A stretch of 64,000 bases of DNA from Rhodococcus rhodnii (GTDB lineage: Bacteria; Actinomycetota; Actinomycetes; Mycobacteriales; Pseudonocardiaceae): NCBI GenBank assembly GCA_000720375.1, contig JOAA01000010.1, forward strand, positions 62,001-126,000. The letters are read 5' to 3'. The notes beneath the pieces were generated by a model. That model was not told where the DNA came from and searched no databases. It saw only the letters and a program-made list of their open reading frames with translations. The position numbers were made by a program, and so were the translations under genes. Shown one piece after another: positions 9,403 through 17,281 of this stretch; positions within the stretch are counted from its first letter, which is position 1, and every line of letters begins with the position of its first letter.

Positions 9403-9814
9403 AGCGCTGGTGGCGTTCTTCGTCGCACTCGCGGGATTCCTGACCGCCGCGTGCGGCACGGACGGAGGGGAAAAGTTGACCAAGGACGAGAACCTGTCGA
9501 AGCAACTGGCGGACCTGCGGCAGAAAGGCGGGTCGGTGCTGCTGCGCGACCTGACCGGCGGCGACTGGGACAAGGTCTACATCTCGCCGGAGCCGGCAAG
9601 CCGTGACCTTGTGGAGAAAGAAGTGGGTGCGAAGGTGGACATGGAAGACGTGTTCATCCAGCGCGGGAACATCCTGGTCTTCATGAAGGACGGCGCGGTG
9701 CAACGCGCCACCTTCATCACACCGAACCTGCTGCGTGACGGCACCTACGGCGCGGACGTGAAGCTGGAAGCGGCAGGCGGGACAGCGTTGATCAAGGTGA
9801 GCTCGTCGAACTGA
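9371..9814 (+). CDS. Small lipoprotein, possible immunity partner
   Basis: A 147-residue lipoprotein. An arginine-containing n-region leads into a hydrophobic stretch ending in a lipobox (LTAAC) near residue 28. The mature ~120 residues are charged and show no known fold. The gene starts inside the 3' end of the toxin-like gene (32-bp overlap from ATG 9371; GTG 9410 would also work but shortens the n-region). A membrane-anchored exported partner translated with an ESX-like toxin fits an immunity role, but the sequence does not prove it. It converges on recX with a 3-bp gap. Confidence 0.65.
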   Translation: MATTTARTTTRALVAFFVALAGFLTAACGTDGGEKLTKDENLSKQLADLRQKGGSVLLRDLTGGDWDKVYISPEPASRDLVEKEVGAKVDMEDVFIQRGNILVFMKDGAVQRATFITPNLLRDGTYGADVKLEAAGGTALIKVSSSN

Positions 9815-9817
9815 AGC

Positions 9818-11422
9818 TCACTCCAGGGTGTCCAGGAGATCGGTTCCTTCACCGAAACCGGCGAGTTCGTCCCTGACAACCCGGTAAGCCAAGCCCTGCG
9901 AGTAGCCCTTGCGAGCGAGCACGCCGACCAGGCGCCGGATCTTGGTCTGCTGGTCAGCGGACCGCATGGACGGCAGCTTCTTGCGTACCAGCTGACGTGC
10001 CCGCTCCTCCTCGGCCTCTTCGTCGACAGCGGCAACAGCCTCGGCGGCTGTGTCGTTGTCGACTCCCCGACGACGAAGCTCGACGCTCAAAGCCTTACGT
10101 CCCATGCCCTGATAGGTGTGCCGGGAGCGGACCCACATCTCAGCGAAGGCCTTGTCATCGATCAGCCCGACCTCATCGAGCCGGCCAAGCACCTGCTCAG
10201 CAACCTCGGGCGCGATCTCCTTACGCAACAAAGCCTTGTACAACTCGGCACGAGTCCGAGGCCGAGCAGTGAGCAAAGTCAGGCAGATGTCCTTGGCATG
10301 AGCTTCCGGATCCCGGTCAACCTCAGCGGCCTTGCGCGAACGGCGTTCCTCACCCGCACCTGCGTCCGAACCACCCCGGCGCCGCCGAGTTGTTGCCCTG
10401 CGATTCCGAAGATCGGTAACGGCGTTGTCCGTGCCCGAATTGCTGTCAGCACCCAGATCAGTGTCGGTGACCGGCCGCCGCCGAGCCTGGGACTTAGGCT
10501 GCGCGACGCCATCCTCGCGCGGTCGCTGCGGCTTAGTACGACTGCTGGCCTGACACTGTTGAGAAACCTGAGCCATCCGCGCACGCAAATCCGCCAGCCG
10601 AGCATCTTGGGAAGACTGCGCATCCGTTGACTGAGATCGCCTGTTGTCCTCCGCACGCGGCGCCTGCAACTCAGCATGATCAGCAGCCTGAGCCTGTTCC
10701 GCCGCCTGGGCCGCGCCCAGATCTGTCAGCCGTGTGTCCCGCGAAGACCGTGCGTCGCGAGCCTGCGAGCGCACGGGGTCCTCATCCGACCCTCGCAGCT
10801 CAGCACGATCGATACCCTGAGGCCGCCCTGCCACCTGAGACATCCGGGCACGCAAGTCTTCCAGCGCAGTATCCCGAGAAGGTCGCGCGTCGCGGGAGCG
10901 AGACGGCGCAGCATCCTCCTCACCCGACCGCCTAGCACCTTCCTCACGCGGTCCTCGCGGCTCGGCAGGATCGACAGCCTGGGGTTGTCCCGACACTTGG
11001 GCTATCCGAGCACGAAGATCTGCCAGCCGAGCGTCCCGAGGAGGCCTCGCGTCCTGAGGCGCAGGCCGTGCCTCGAAAGTCTCAGCCGTCCAGTTGCTGA
11101 GCTCAGCCGATTCCGGCGAGGCCTCAGCTGCCTGGGATGTCAGGCGTGTCCTTACAGCCCTCGACGCGAAGTCGCTTGAACCGGACTCGGTCGTGCGGGA
11201 TTCGCCTGAGCTGGATTCAGACGAGCTGGGCTTGGGGTGGGCATCCCGCCCGGCCTTCGGCGCCACGTCTGGTTCCGAAGGCCGGTGAGCGGGATGTGTC
11301 GGCGCCGGCGGGTCGGGTTCTTCCCCGGCCCAAGGGTCGATACCCGGTGCCGCCGGTGCCTGGGCTCGCTGGTCCGTCACCCAGTCCTTGAGCCACGTCA
11401 GATCGCCAGAATCGTCTGGCAT
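9818..11422 (-). CDS. recX: RecX regulator with long repetitive N-terminal extension
   Basis: The C-terminal ~165 residues (370-534) are a normal RecX: three-helix repeats with LTLLTARPRTRAEL, the GLIDD-K-AFAE segment and the closing RGV/YR-V-R elements; RecX binds RecA filaments and dampens RecA. The first ~365 residues are extra. They begin with a short ordered-looking piece (TWLKDWV), then a low-complexity region, then four imperfect repeats of 44-53 residues (starting near 124, 177, 222 and 266) built on 'RD-x-RL-x-DLRARM-x-QV'. Typical RecX is 150-270 residues. The ATG at 11422 shares one base with the recA stop (TGATG), so translation is coupled to recA. Confidence 0.93.
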   Translation of the reverse strand: MPDDSGDLTWLKDWVTDQRAQAPAAPGIDPWAGEEPDPPAPTHPAHRPSEPDVAPKAGRDAHPKPSSSESSSGESRTTESGSSDFASRAVRTRLTSQAAEASPESAELSNWTAETFEARPAPQDARPPRDARLADLRARIAQVSGQPQAVDPAEPRGPREEGARRSGEEDAAPSRSRDARPSRDTALEDLRARMSQVAGRPQGIDRAELRGSDEDPVRSQARDARSSRDTRLTDLGAAQAAEQAQAADHAELQAPRAEDNRRSQSTDAQSSQDARLADLRARMAQVSQQCQASSRTKPQRPREDGVAQPKSQARRRPVTDTDLGADSNSGTDNAVTDLRNRRATTRRRRGGSDAGAGEERRSRKAAEVDRDPEAHAKDICLTLLTARPRTRAELYKALLRKEIAPEVAEQVLGRLDEVGLIDDKAFAEMWVRSRHTYQGMGRKALSVELRRRGVDNDTAAEAVAAVDEEAEEERARQLVRKKLPSMRSADQQTKIRRLVGVLARKGYSQGLAYRVVRDELAGFGEGTDLLDTLE

Positions 11423-12465
11423 CAGAAGTCGACAGGGGCGGGCGCCGCTTCCTCGGCGTCAAGCTTCGGGCCGATCCCCATCTTGTCCTGGATTCGCTTC
11501 TCGATGTCGTTGGCGACGTCCGGGTTCTCCCGCAGGAACCGCCGGGCGTTCTCCTTGCCCTGCCCGAGCTGGTCGCCCTCATAGGTGTACCAGGCACCGG
11601 ACTTGCGCAGAATGCCCTGGTCGACGCCCATGTCGATGAGCGAGCCCTCACGGCTGACGCCCAGGCCGTAGAGGATGTCGAACTCGGCCTGCTTGAACGG
11701 CGGGGCCACCTTGTTCTTGACGACCTTGACGCGGGTGCGGTTACCGACCGGCTCGCCACCGTCCTTCAGCGTCTCGATCCGGCGCACGTCGAGCCGGACC
11801 GACGCGTAGAACTTCAGCGCCTTACCACCGGTGGTGGTCTCCGGCGAGCCGAACATCACGCCGACCTTCTCACGCAGCTGGTTGATGAAGATCGCGGTGG
11901 TGCCCGAGTTGCTCAGCGCACCGGTGATCTTGCGCAGCGCCTGGCTCATCAGCCGGGCCTGCAGGCCGACGTGGCTGTCGCCCATCTCGCCCTCGATCTC
12001 GGCGCGGGGCACAAGGGCCGCGACGGAGTCGATGACCAGGATGTCCAGCGCGCCGGAGCGGATCAGCATGTCCGCGATCTCCAGCGCCTGCTCACCGGTG
12101 TCCGGCTGGGAGACCAGCAGCGCGTCGGTGTCCACACCGAGCGCCTTGGCGTACTCGGGGTCGAGCGCGTGCTCGGCGTCGATGAACGCCGCGATGCCGC
12201 CTGCCTTCTGCGCGTTGGCCACGGCGTGCAGGGCGACGGTCGTCTTACCGGAGGATTCCGGGCCGTAGATCTCGACGATGCGGCCTCGGGGCAGGCCGCC
12301 GATCCCGAGCGCGACGTCCAGCACGATGGAGCCGGTCGGGATGACTTTGATCGGGGCACGCGCCTCTTCGCCGAGACGCATGACCGAGCCCTTGCCGTAC
12401 TGCTTGTCGATCTGGGCGAGGGCGAGCTCGAGTGCCTTGCCCCGGTCGGGTGCTGCTGGTGCCAT
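11422..12465 (-). CDS. recA: Recombinase RecA
   Basis: ATP-dependent strand-exchange protein and co-protease for LexA. The 347-residue product carries the Walker [10 protein letters not shown], the MRLGE start region, the L1/L2 DNA loops and the KNK motif, and ends with an acidic tail. ATG 12465 is preceded by GAGGTGG; the frame is open 22 codons further but lacks support. No intein is present. A LexA box lies about 105 bp upstream and recX follows with a 1-bp overlap. Confidence 0.98.
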   Translation of the reverse strand: MAPAAPDRGKALELALAQIDKQYGKGSVMRLGEEARAPIKVIPTGSIVLDVALGIGGLPRGRIVEIYGPESSGKTTVALHAVANAQKAGGIAAFIDAEHALDPEYAKALGVDTDALLVSQPDTGEQALEIADMLIRSGALDILVIDSVAALVPRAEIEGEMGDSHVGLQARLMSQALRKITGALSNSGTTAIFINQLREKVGVMFGSPETTTGGKALKFYASVRLDVRRIETLKDGGEPVGNRTRVKVVKNKVAPPFKQAEFDILYGLGVSREGSLIDMGVDQGILRKSGAWYTYEGDQLGQGKENARRFLRENPDVANDIEKRIQDKMGIGPKLDAEEAAPAPVDF

Positions 12466-12569
12466 CTGATGTCCACCTCGTTGGTTCGAGCGGTCTGTGT
12501 CGGAGGAGACGCTACGGGTGGGGACCGACAATTTCGGGGGACCGCCGATCCCGGTGCGCAGCCATCGTA

Positions 12570-12585
12570 GCGAACACGTGTTCGA
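12570..12585. promoter_or_regulatory. LexA (SOS) box upstream of recA
   Basis: The 14-bp perfect palindrome CGAACACGTGTTCG (12571-12584) matches the actinobacterial LexA operator CGAAC-N4-GTTCG. It lies about 105 bp before the recA start in the gap between recA and the DUF3046 gene. The same 14 bp recurs at 47340-47353 in front of a HEPN gene. Confidence 0.9.
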
Positions 12586-12606
12586 GCCGTTCGCGCGACA
12601 CGCCGT

Positions 12607-12801
12607 TCAGCGCCTCTCGGGTGGGACTCCGAAGTCGTCGCAGACCGCCCGCCAGATCTCCTTGGGCTCGATGCCCGCCTCGAGCGCCTGGTCGACGGTG
12701 CGACCACCGAGCGCGCCGAGCACGTGGTCACGGGCGAGCATCTCGGCGCGGACAGCACCGAACTCGGTGGACATCAGATTGCGAAAGACCGTGGTACGCA
12801 T
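12607..12801 (-). CDS. DUF3046 protein
   Basis: A 64-residue protein of the DUF3046 family, which commonly sits immediately upstream of recA in actinobacteria. It reads MRTTVFRNLM at the start and ends in a helical LEAGIEPKEIWRAVCDDF segment. Its function is unknown. The ATG at 12801 is 20 bp from a divergent small membrane-protein gene. A -10-like TAACCT ends 8 bp before the ATG, so the transcript may be leaderless. Confidence 0.88.
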   Translation of the reverse strand: MRTTVFRNLMSTEFGAVRAEMLARDHVLGALGGRTVDQALEAGIEPKEIWRAVCDDFGVPPERR

Positions 12802-12821
12802 CGACGACTAGGTTAGTGAGC
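12802..12821. promoter_or_regulatory. Overlapping divergent -10 elements (bidirectional promoter)
   Basis: Only 20 bp separate the DUF3046 start (ATG, minus strand) from the small membrane-protein start (GTG 12822, plus). The CTAGGTTAG core holds TAGGTT (12809-12814) on the plus strand and TAACCT (12815-12810) on the minus strand. Each lies 7-8 bp before a start codon, the spacing expected if both transcripts begin at the start codon. Confidence 0.45.
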
Positions 12822-12935
12822 GTGGAAGCACCGAGTGGACTTGAGTCGATGGGCCTGACCGTCCTGGCCATCGCCAGCGTGCTCGCCGCGCTGATCACGG
12901 TCATCTTCTGGCTGCGAAACAACCGGAGGCGCTGA
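12822..12935 (+). CDS. Small single-pass membrane protein (37 residues)
   Basis: A 37-residue product from GTG 12822: a short polar N terminus, one hydrophobic helix (GLTVLAIASVLAALITVIFW) and a basic LRNNRRR tail, so it should lie in the membrane with the C terminus inside. GTG 12816 would add two residues. The family is not recognised. Support comes from the clean hydrophobic-then-basic pattern, the divergent promoter and the compact fit between its neighbours. Confidence 0.55.
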   Translation: MEAPSGLESMGLTVLAIASVLAALITVIFWLRNNRRR

Positions 12936-12977
12936 AGTAAGGTCTGCGCCCGAGGCGAGATCGGAGCGGTGCACACC

Positions 12978-13406
12978 ATGCGTTTCATGATCATCATCAA
13001 GTCGGACGAGAAGACCGACGCCGGCAGGGTGCCGTCCGAGGCCGAGTTCACCGCGATGGCGGAGTTCAACCAGGAGATGGCCGACGCGGGCATCCTGGTC
13101 GGTGCCGAAGGCCTGCTGGACAGCGGCAAAGGTGCGCGGGTGCACATGTCGGGCGGCAAGACCACGATCACCGACGGCCCGTTCACCGAGTCGAAGGAAC
13201 TCGTCGCGGGTTTCTGGATGATCAAGGTCGACTCGTTGGAAGAGGCGATCGACTGGGCCAGCCGCGTGCCGAGCCCGCCGGAGATCGAGACCAACCTCGA
13301 GGTACGCCAGGTCGTCGACGCCGCCGGGGACTACGCCGAGACGTACACCGAGGAGCTCAAGGAAGGCGAGGACAAGCTCAGGGAGCAGATCGCCGAGAAC
13401 CAGTGA
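12978..13406 (+). CDS. YCII/DGPF-domain protein
   Basis: A 142-residue protein of the YCII-related group, recognised by the MRFMIIIK beginning and the DGPF-TESKELVAGFW motif near residue 63. Family members are small ferredoxin-like alpha/beta barrels of unclear function, often near ECF sigma factors; none is seen here. ATG 12978 is preferred because a CGGAG site lies 11 bp upstream; GTG 12969 is too close to it. The gene converges on a GNAT gene, overlapping it by 29 bp. Confidence 0.85.
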   Translation: MRFMIIIKSDEKTDAGRVPSEAEFTAMAEFNQEMADAGILVGAEGLLDSGKGARVHMSGGKTTITDGPFTESKELVAGFWMIKVDSLEEAIDWASRVPSPPEIETNLEVRQVVDAAGDYAETYTEELKEGEDKLREQIAENQ

Positions 13407-14178
13407 CGCTGTGTTCGGTGAAACTACCCGCTACGGTGAAACCGAGCCCTCGATAGAGCTCCTGCCCGTCAGGTGACGTCTGCAGGACGGCAGCGCCCAG
13501 ACCCTCGGCACGTGCCGCGAGCAAGGCCGAGAGCGTGATCGCACGCCCGAATCCACGTCGCCGGAAACCGGCCAGCGTCGAGATGTTGTAGATCCCGGCA
13601 ACCTCATGTGCCAGAAAGGCTTCGGCCGCGCAGACAACCGTGTCACCGACATATCCGACGAAGTACCGAGCCTGGCAAGCCGGATCCAAAGCCGCCACCG
13701 CAGCACGTTCGTAGAACCGGATCACACCGGGCGCGGGCGGATCCCAGTTCGCGGCAAGGATTGTGGCGTAGTCCGCGAGTTGCCGCGCGTCACGAACCCG
13801 CTCGATCCGCAGCCCGGCCGGAACCTCCAACGCGGGCAACGAGGCCAGGTCCGCGACCATGCCCGGTTCAGGCTCCAGCGCAGGGAAACCGGCCGCCGCG
13901 ATCCGGTCCGACAAGTTGTCCGGTGTGGACGTCGAATCCACCCACCACGAGAACCGGTCGCCGATCAAGGCGATGGTCCCGGCAACGCGCTTGTCCACAG
14001 TGGACTCTGCGAACCGGGTCCCGGTGATGATGTTGAACGTGTCGTCGCCGACGTCGCCGTCCGCGATCACCAGGTCATCGGTCTCGACGACGGTCATCCC
14101 CGCGGTCTTGCGGTGCAGGTGGCACGAGTGCTCGGCGAAGTTCGCCGCCATCCGGTCAAGAAGTACCGGGCTGGACAT
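13378..14178 (-). CDS. GNAT family N-acetyltransferase
   Basis: A 266-residue acetyltransferase. The C-terminal half is the GNAT fold: YFVGYVGD-TVVCAA for strands 2-4, the acetyl-CoA motif in FRRRGFGRAI near residue 211, and the LYRGLGF closing motif. The N-terminal ~120 residues form a domain seen in other actinomycete GNAT proteins. The acceptor is unknown. It overlaps the upstream Hsp70-like gene by 23 bp, so the two are co-transcribed. Confidence 0.85.
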   Translation of the reverse strand: MSSPVLLDRMAANFAEHSCHLHRKTAGMTVVETDDLVIADGDVGDDTFNIITGTRFAESTVDKRVAGTIALIGDRFSWWVDSTSTPDNLSDRIAAAGFPALEPEPGMVADLASLPALEVPAGLRIERVRDARQLADYATILAANWDPPAPGVIRFYERAAVAALDPACQARYFVGYVGDTVVCAAEAFLAHEVAGIYNISTLAGFRRRGFGRAITLSALLAARAEGLGAAVLQTSPDGQELYRGLGFTVAGSFTEHSVTGSRRSAP

Positions 14179-15982
14179 TCTTCTCCCAGTAGGTGGCGAT
14201 CTCGTCGGGCGTTCCGGCTGAACGCAGCTGCACCTTGCTCAGCACGCCGAGGATCGGCAGGTTTTTGACGTAGAAGACCAGCTTGCCGGTGCCGCCACTG
14301 ACGGCTGCCTGGTACTGGCCGGTCAGGCCGTTGCCTGTCCAGTCGGCCCGCACCGTGTCGCCGCCGAGCGAACCGATCACGGCGAGCGCCTGCTTGTCGG
14401 ATTCCTCGTTCGACGAGGCCTGCAGGTACGAGACCTGGTAGTCCTCGCTGAGGGTGCAGGTCACGCTGAGCCCCGCGGCGGCGTCGAGACCACTGCTTTC
14501 CACGCCAGACTTGCAAGAGTTGTTGTCCGGGACAGTGCCTGCGAGCTGGCGCAGACATTTGGTGAAGCCCTTGTCGTCCTTGTCCCCCACCGCCGCGCAG
14601 TCTTCAGCTGACGGAACGCTGCTGTTGGATGGCAACAGGAAAATCCCGCCGACCACCGCCAACGCCACGACGACGAGCGCGGCGAGGCCGATCAGCAGCC
14701 TGCGGTTCGACTTCTTCTTCGTCGAAGCAGCGGGCGTCAGCGTCGGGAAGTTGCTGGGCAGAGGTGCGGGCTGGGGCGCTTGCTGCGCCGGAAAACCACC
14801 GCTGGGCGGGGTTGGCGGCCGGAAGTTCGGCCGCACCGGCGTCATCGTCGCGGTGGGCTGGTCCTCTGTCAGCGCACTCTGCACAGGCTGCGTTTGGGTA
14901 CGCACGCTGATGCCGTCGCGCGGCACGTGATGCGCGCCCAGCGCCACTGCGGTTTCTGGCTGGTCGAGGCTGGTCGGCACGACGCGCAGTTGCTCCGCGA
15001 TGAGCGTCGCGACCAGCGGCATCCGGCTGGATCCACCGACGAGGTAGATGCCGAGCAGCCGGTCAGGCGTCATTCCGGTCGAACGGATGGTCGCGGCCAG
15101 CAACTCCACACTGCGCAGCAGGTTCGGCCGGACCAACGCCTCCAGCTCCGCGCGGGTCACGAGCACGTCGTCGAATGGTTCTGGCATCGGCACTTCGGTT
15201 TGCGGGTGCCGGGACAACGCTTCCTTGGCTGCCTTCACGTCCTCACGCAGCGAGCGTTGCGCACGCCGGTCCGCTGTGGTCTCCGGACGCAACAACCGCT
15301 GCCAGCGGGCCGGGTCCCGGTGCGAGACCTCACGGCCGACGTGCTCGAGCAACGCCTGGTCGACGTCCAGACCGCCGAGGTCGGGCAGGCCATCCTCAGC
15401 AAGAACTGTGAAGCCGTTCTGTGTCGCGCCGACGACTGCGATGTCGAATGTGCCCGCACCAAGGTCGTACACGGCGAGCGCCCGGCCCGGTGTCAACGAT
15501 TGTCCGGGGAACGACGCGAAATGCGCGGCCGCGGCCACCGGTTCCGGCACGAGGACCATGTTGTCGCCCAAGCCTGCCAGCCGTGCCGCCGCCATCAGCA
15601 CGTTGCGGCGCGTCGGACCCCATTGCGCAGGGTGTGTCAGCCGCACCTCATCCGGCTTCGTGCCGCCAAGCTGCCGTGACGTCTCTTCACCGACCCGGCT
15701 CAGCACCGCGGCGAGGGCGTCGGTCACCGGCACGACGGTGTCGCCAAGCAACAGCGTGCCTTCGTCGACCCTGCGCTTGGGGTTGGGCTCGAAACGGGAC
15801 GGGTCCAGCCGTGCGCGTCGCTCAGCGTCTCGGCCGACGACCAGGTTTCCGTCCTCGCCGGCGAACACCGCGGAGGGCATGGTCGCGGAGCCGTCGACCT
15901 CGACGACACGAGGAGGCCGCCCATGAGCGGACAACACCGCCACGGTGTTCGACGTGCCGAGGTCAACTGACAGGACGCGCAC
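14156..15982 (-). CDS. Membrane-tethered Hsp70-like ATPase
   Basis: A 608-residue fusion. Residues 1-~345 are an Hsp70/actin-type ATPase domain with the phosphate-1 motif DLGTSNTVAVL, phosphate-2 VYDLGAGTFDIAVV and adenosine motif YLVGGSSRMPLV. There is no substrate-binding domain. A proline-rich linker (~360-425) leads to a lysine/arginine-flanked helix (~432-456), then a ~150-residue extracytoplasmic domain with four cysteines. The ATPase is therefore inside the cell and the C-terminal domain outside. Function is unknown; coupling of a cytoplasmic ATPase cycle to an exported sensor or enzyme partner is a guess. Confidence 0.85.
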   Translation of the reverse strand: MRVLSVDLGTSNTVAVLSAHGRPPRVVEVDGSATMPSAVFAGEDGNLVVGRDAERRARLDPSRFEPNPKRRVDEGTLLLGDTVVPVTDALAAVLSRVGEETSRQLGGTKPDEVRLTHPAQWGPTRRNVLMAAARLAGLGDNMVLVPEPVAAAAHFASFPGQSLTPGRALAVYDLGAGTFDIAVVGATQNGFTVLAEDGLPDLGGLDVDQALLEHVGREVSHRDPARWQRLLRPETTADRRAQRSLREDVKAAKEALSRHPQTEVPMPEPFDDVLVTRAELEALVRPNLLRSVELLAATIRSTGMTPDRLLGIYLVGGSSRMPLVATLIAEQLRVVPTSLDQPETAVALGAHHVPRDGISVRTQTQPVQSALTEDQPTATMTPVRPNFRPPTPPSGGFPAQQAPQPAPLPSNFPTLTPAASTKKKSNRRLLIGLAALVVVALAVVGGIFLLPSNSSVPSAEDCAAVGDKDDKGFTKCLRQLAGTVPDNNSCKSGVESSGLDAAAGLSVTCTLSEDYQVSYLQASSNEESDKQALAVIGSLGGDTVRADWTGNGLTGQYQAAVSGGTGKLVFYVKNLPILGVLSKVQLRSAGTPDEIATYWEKNVQPGTS

Positions 15983-16054
15983 TGATCTCCCCTTTGATGC
16001 GACCGGGTGGTCGGCCCAGATGCTGCCATGCCGACGGGTACGGGTGGGTGCGGG

Positions 16055-16100
16055 TTGACTTTCTGCTCATTTTGAGCACGATGGATGCCCAGAATGAGCA
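16055..16100 (+). promoter_or_regulatory. Promoter with DeoR-type operator for the acid-sugar operon
   Basis: A TTGACT -35 (16055-16060) is followed by a perfect inverted repeat TGCTCA-TTT-TGAGCA (16064-16078), with a poor -10 (CACGAT, 16077-16082) 16 bp downstream of the -35. A third TGAGCA half site overlaps the start codon (16095-16100). An operator between -35 and -10 fits simple repression, most likely by the DeoR-family regulator two genes downstream. The mRNA leader would be only about 5 bases. Confidence 0.55.
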
Positions 16101-17281
16101 ATCTACGCGTCCTGGTGATCGGCGACGACCTGACCGGCAGTAACGCGACCGGTGCGTTGTTCGCCCGATTCGGCATGCACACCATGACCGTGCACGGCGG
16201 CGCGACATTGCCCGACATCGAAGCGCTCGTCGTCAACCTGGGGAACCGGCACGCACCGCCACAGGAAGCACGGGCCGCGGTCAAGGCGACAATCGAGGCC
16301 GCCGGAGATGTACCTCTTGTGGTGAAACGTGTCGACACTACCCTTCGTGGCAACGTCGGCGCCGAGACAGACGCCGCTATCGAGACGTTGCGCGTGCGAG
16401 CTTTGGTCGTGCCCGCTTTTCCGGACGCCGGACGTGTCACTGTGGGCGGGCTGCACCTCGTCGACGGTGTCCCGCTCGCTCAGACAGCGGCCGCGCGAGA
16501 TGCACTCAATCCGGTCAAATCTTCGCGCGTGGCCACGATTCTCCGGGCCGGAACCACACGATCGATCACCGAGATTCCGCTGGATGTCGTAGAACAGGGC
16601 GTCGATGCGGTCGCCGTGGCGCTTCGGACCGACAGCGAGATCGTGGTGTGCGACGCGACCCGCAATTCACATCTTCGAGTGATCGCCGAGGCGGCGGCGC
16701 AGGTGTCAAAACAGTGGCTGTCGGTTGACTCCGGCCCATTCGGCGTGCGGCTCGCCGCCGCTTTGGGCATCGCACCAGGTGACCAGCCGAGGCCGCCGGT
16801 GTTCGCCGTGATCGGCAGCATCACCGCGATCACCGCCGACCAGGTGCAAGAGACCGAGCAAACACTCGGCGCGCAATACGTGACAGTGACCGGAACGGAG
16901 TCACCCGAAGAGATAGTCGCCAAGGTCACCGAGCTCATCGAGCGGGATGTCGATGTGGTCGGTGTACGCACGATGGCCGCCGCACTCGACCGTGCGCTCG
17001 CGGCGAAACTGCCGGGAGTCCTGGCCGAGGTCACAAGGAAAGTACTGACACAGCACAGGATCGGCGGCCTGTACGCGACCGGCGGCGACATCGCCACGGC
17101 GATCACCGCGGCGCTGGACACCGACGGATTCGTGATCGACGACGAGGTGGTGCCGCTCGCTGTGGTCGGCAGGCTCGCCGGCGGCCCGTTCAACGGGCTG
17201 CCGTTCGCCACCAAAGGCGGCCTGATCGGCGACCACACGGCGGCTGTCGCCTGCATCGAACGGCTGAGAGGAAGCACATGA
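16094..17281 (+). CDS. Four-carbon acid-sugar kinase (D-threonate/D-erythronate type)
   Basis: A DUF1537-family kinase of 395 residues that phosphorylates a four-carbon sugar acid at O4. The N-terminal domain has the family motif VIGDDLTGSNATG and KRVDTTLRGN. The C-terminal nucleotide-binding domain has GLYATGGDIATAI and ends in FATKGGLIGD. The next gene overlaps by 4 bp and encodes a PdxA2-type dehydrogenase, the standard partner: kinase then oxidative decarboxylation gives dihydroxyacetone phosphate and CO2. Which diastereomer is used cannot be read here. ATG 16094 is chosen; ATG 16085 is also in frame. Confidence 0.88.
   Translation: MSNLRVLVIGDDLTGSNATGALFARFGMHTMTVHGGATLPDIEALVVNLGNRHAPPQEARAAVKATIEAAGDVPLVVKRVDTTLRGNVGAETDAAIETLRVRALVVPAFPDAGRVTVGGLHLVDGVPLAQTAAARDALNPVKSSRVATILRAGTTRSITEIPLDVVEQGVDAVAVALRTDSEIVVCDATRNSHLRVIAEAAAQVSKQWLSVDSGPFGVRLAAALGIAPGDQPRPPVFAVIGSITAITADQVQETEQTLGAQYVTVTGTESPEEIVAKVTELIERDVDVVGVRTMAAALDRALAAKLPGVLAEVTRKVLTQHRIGGLYATGGDIATAITAALDTDGFVIDDEVVPLAVVGRLAGGPFNGLPFATKGGLIGDHTAAVACIERLRGST

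Noticed and set aside
13991-14000. Further TTGTCCACA sequences inside coding regions (also near 20204)
   Set aside because: Single copies in normal codon context; expected by chance at this composition.
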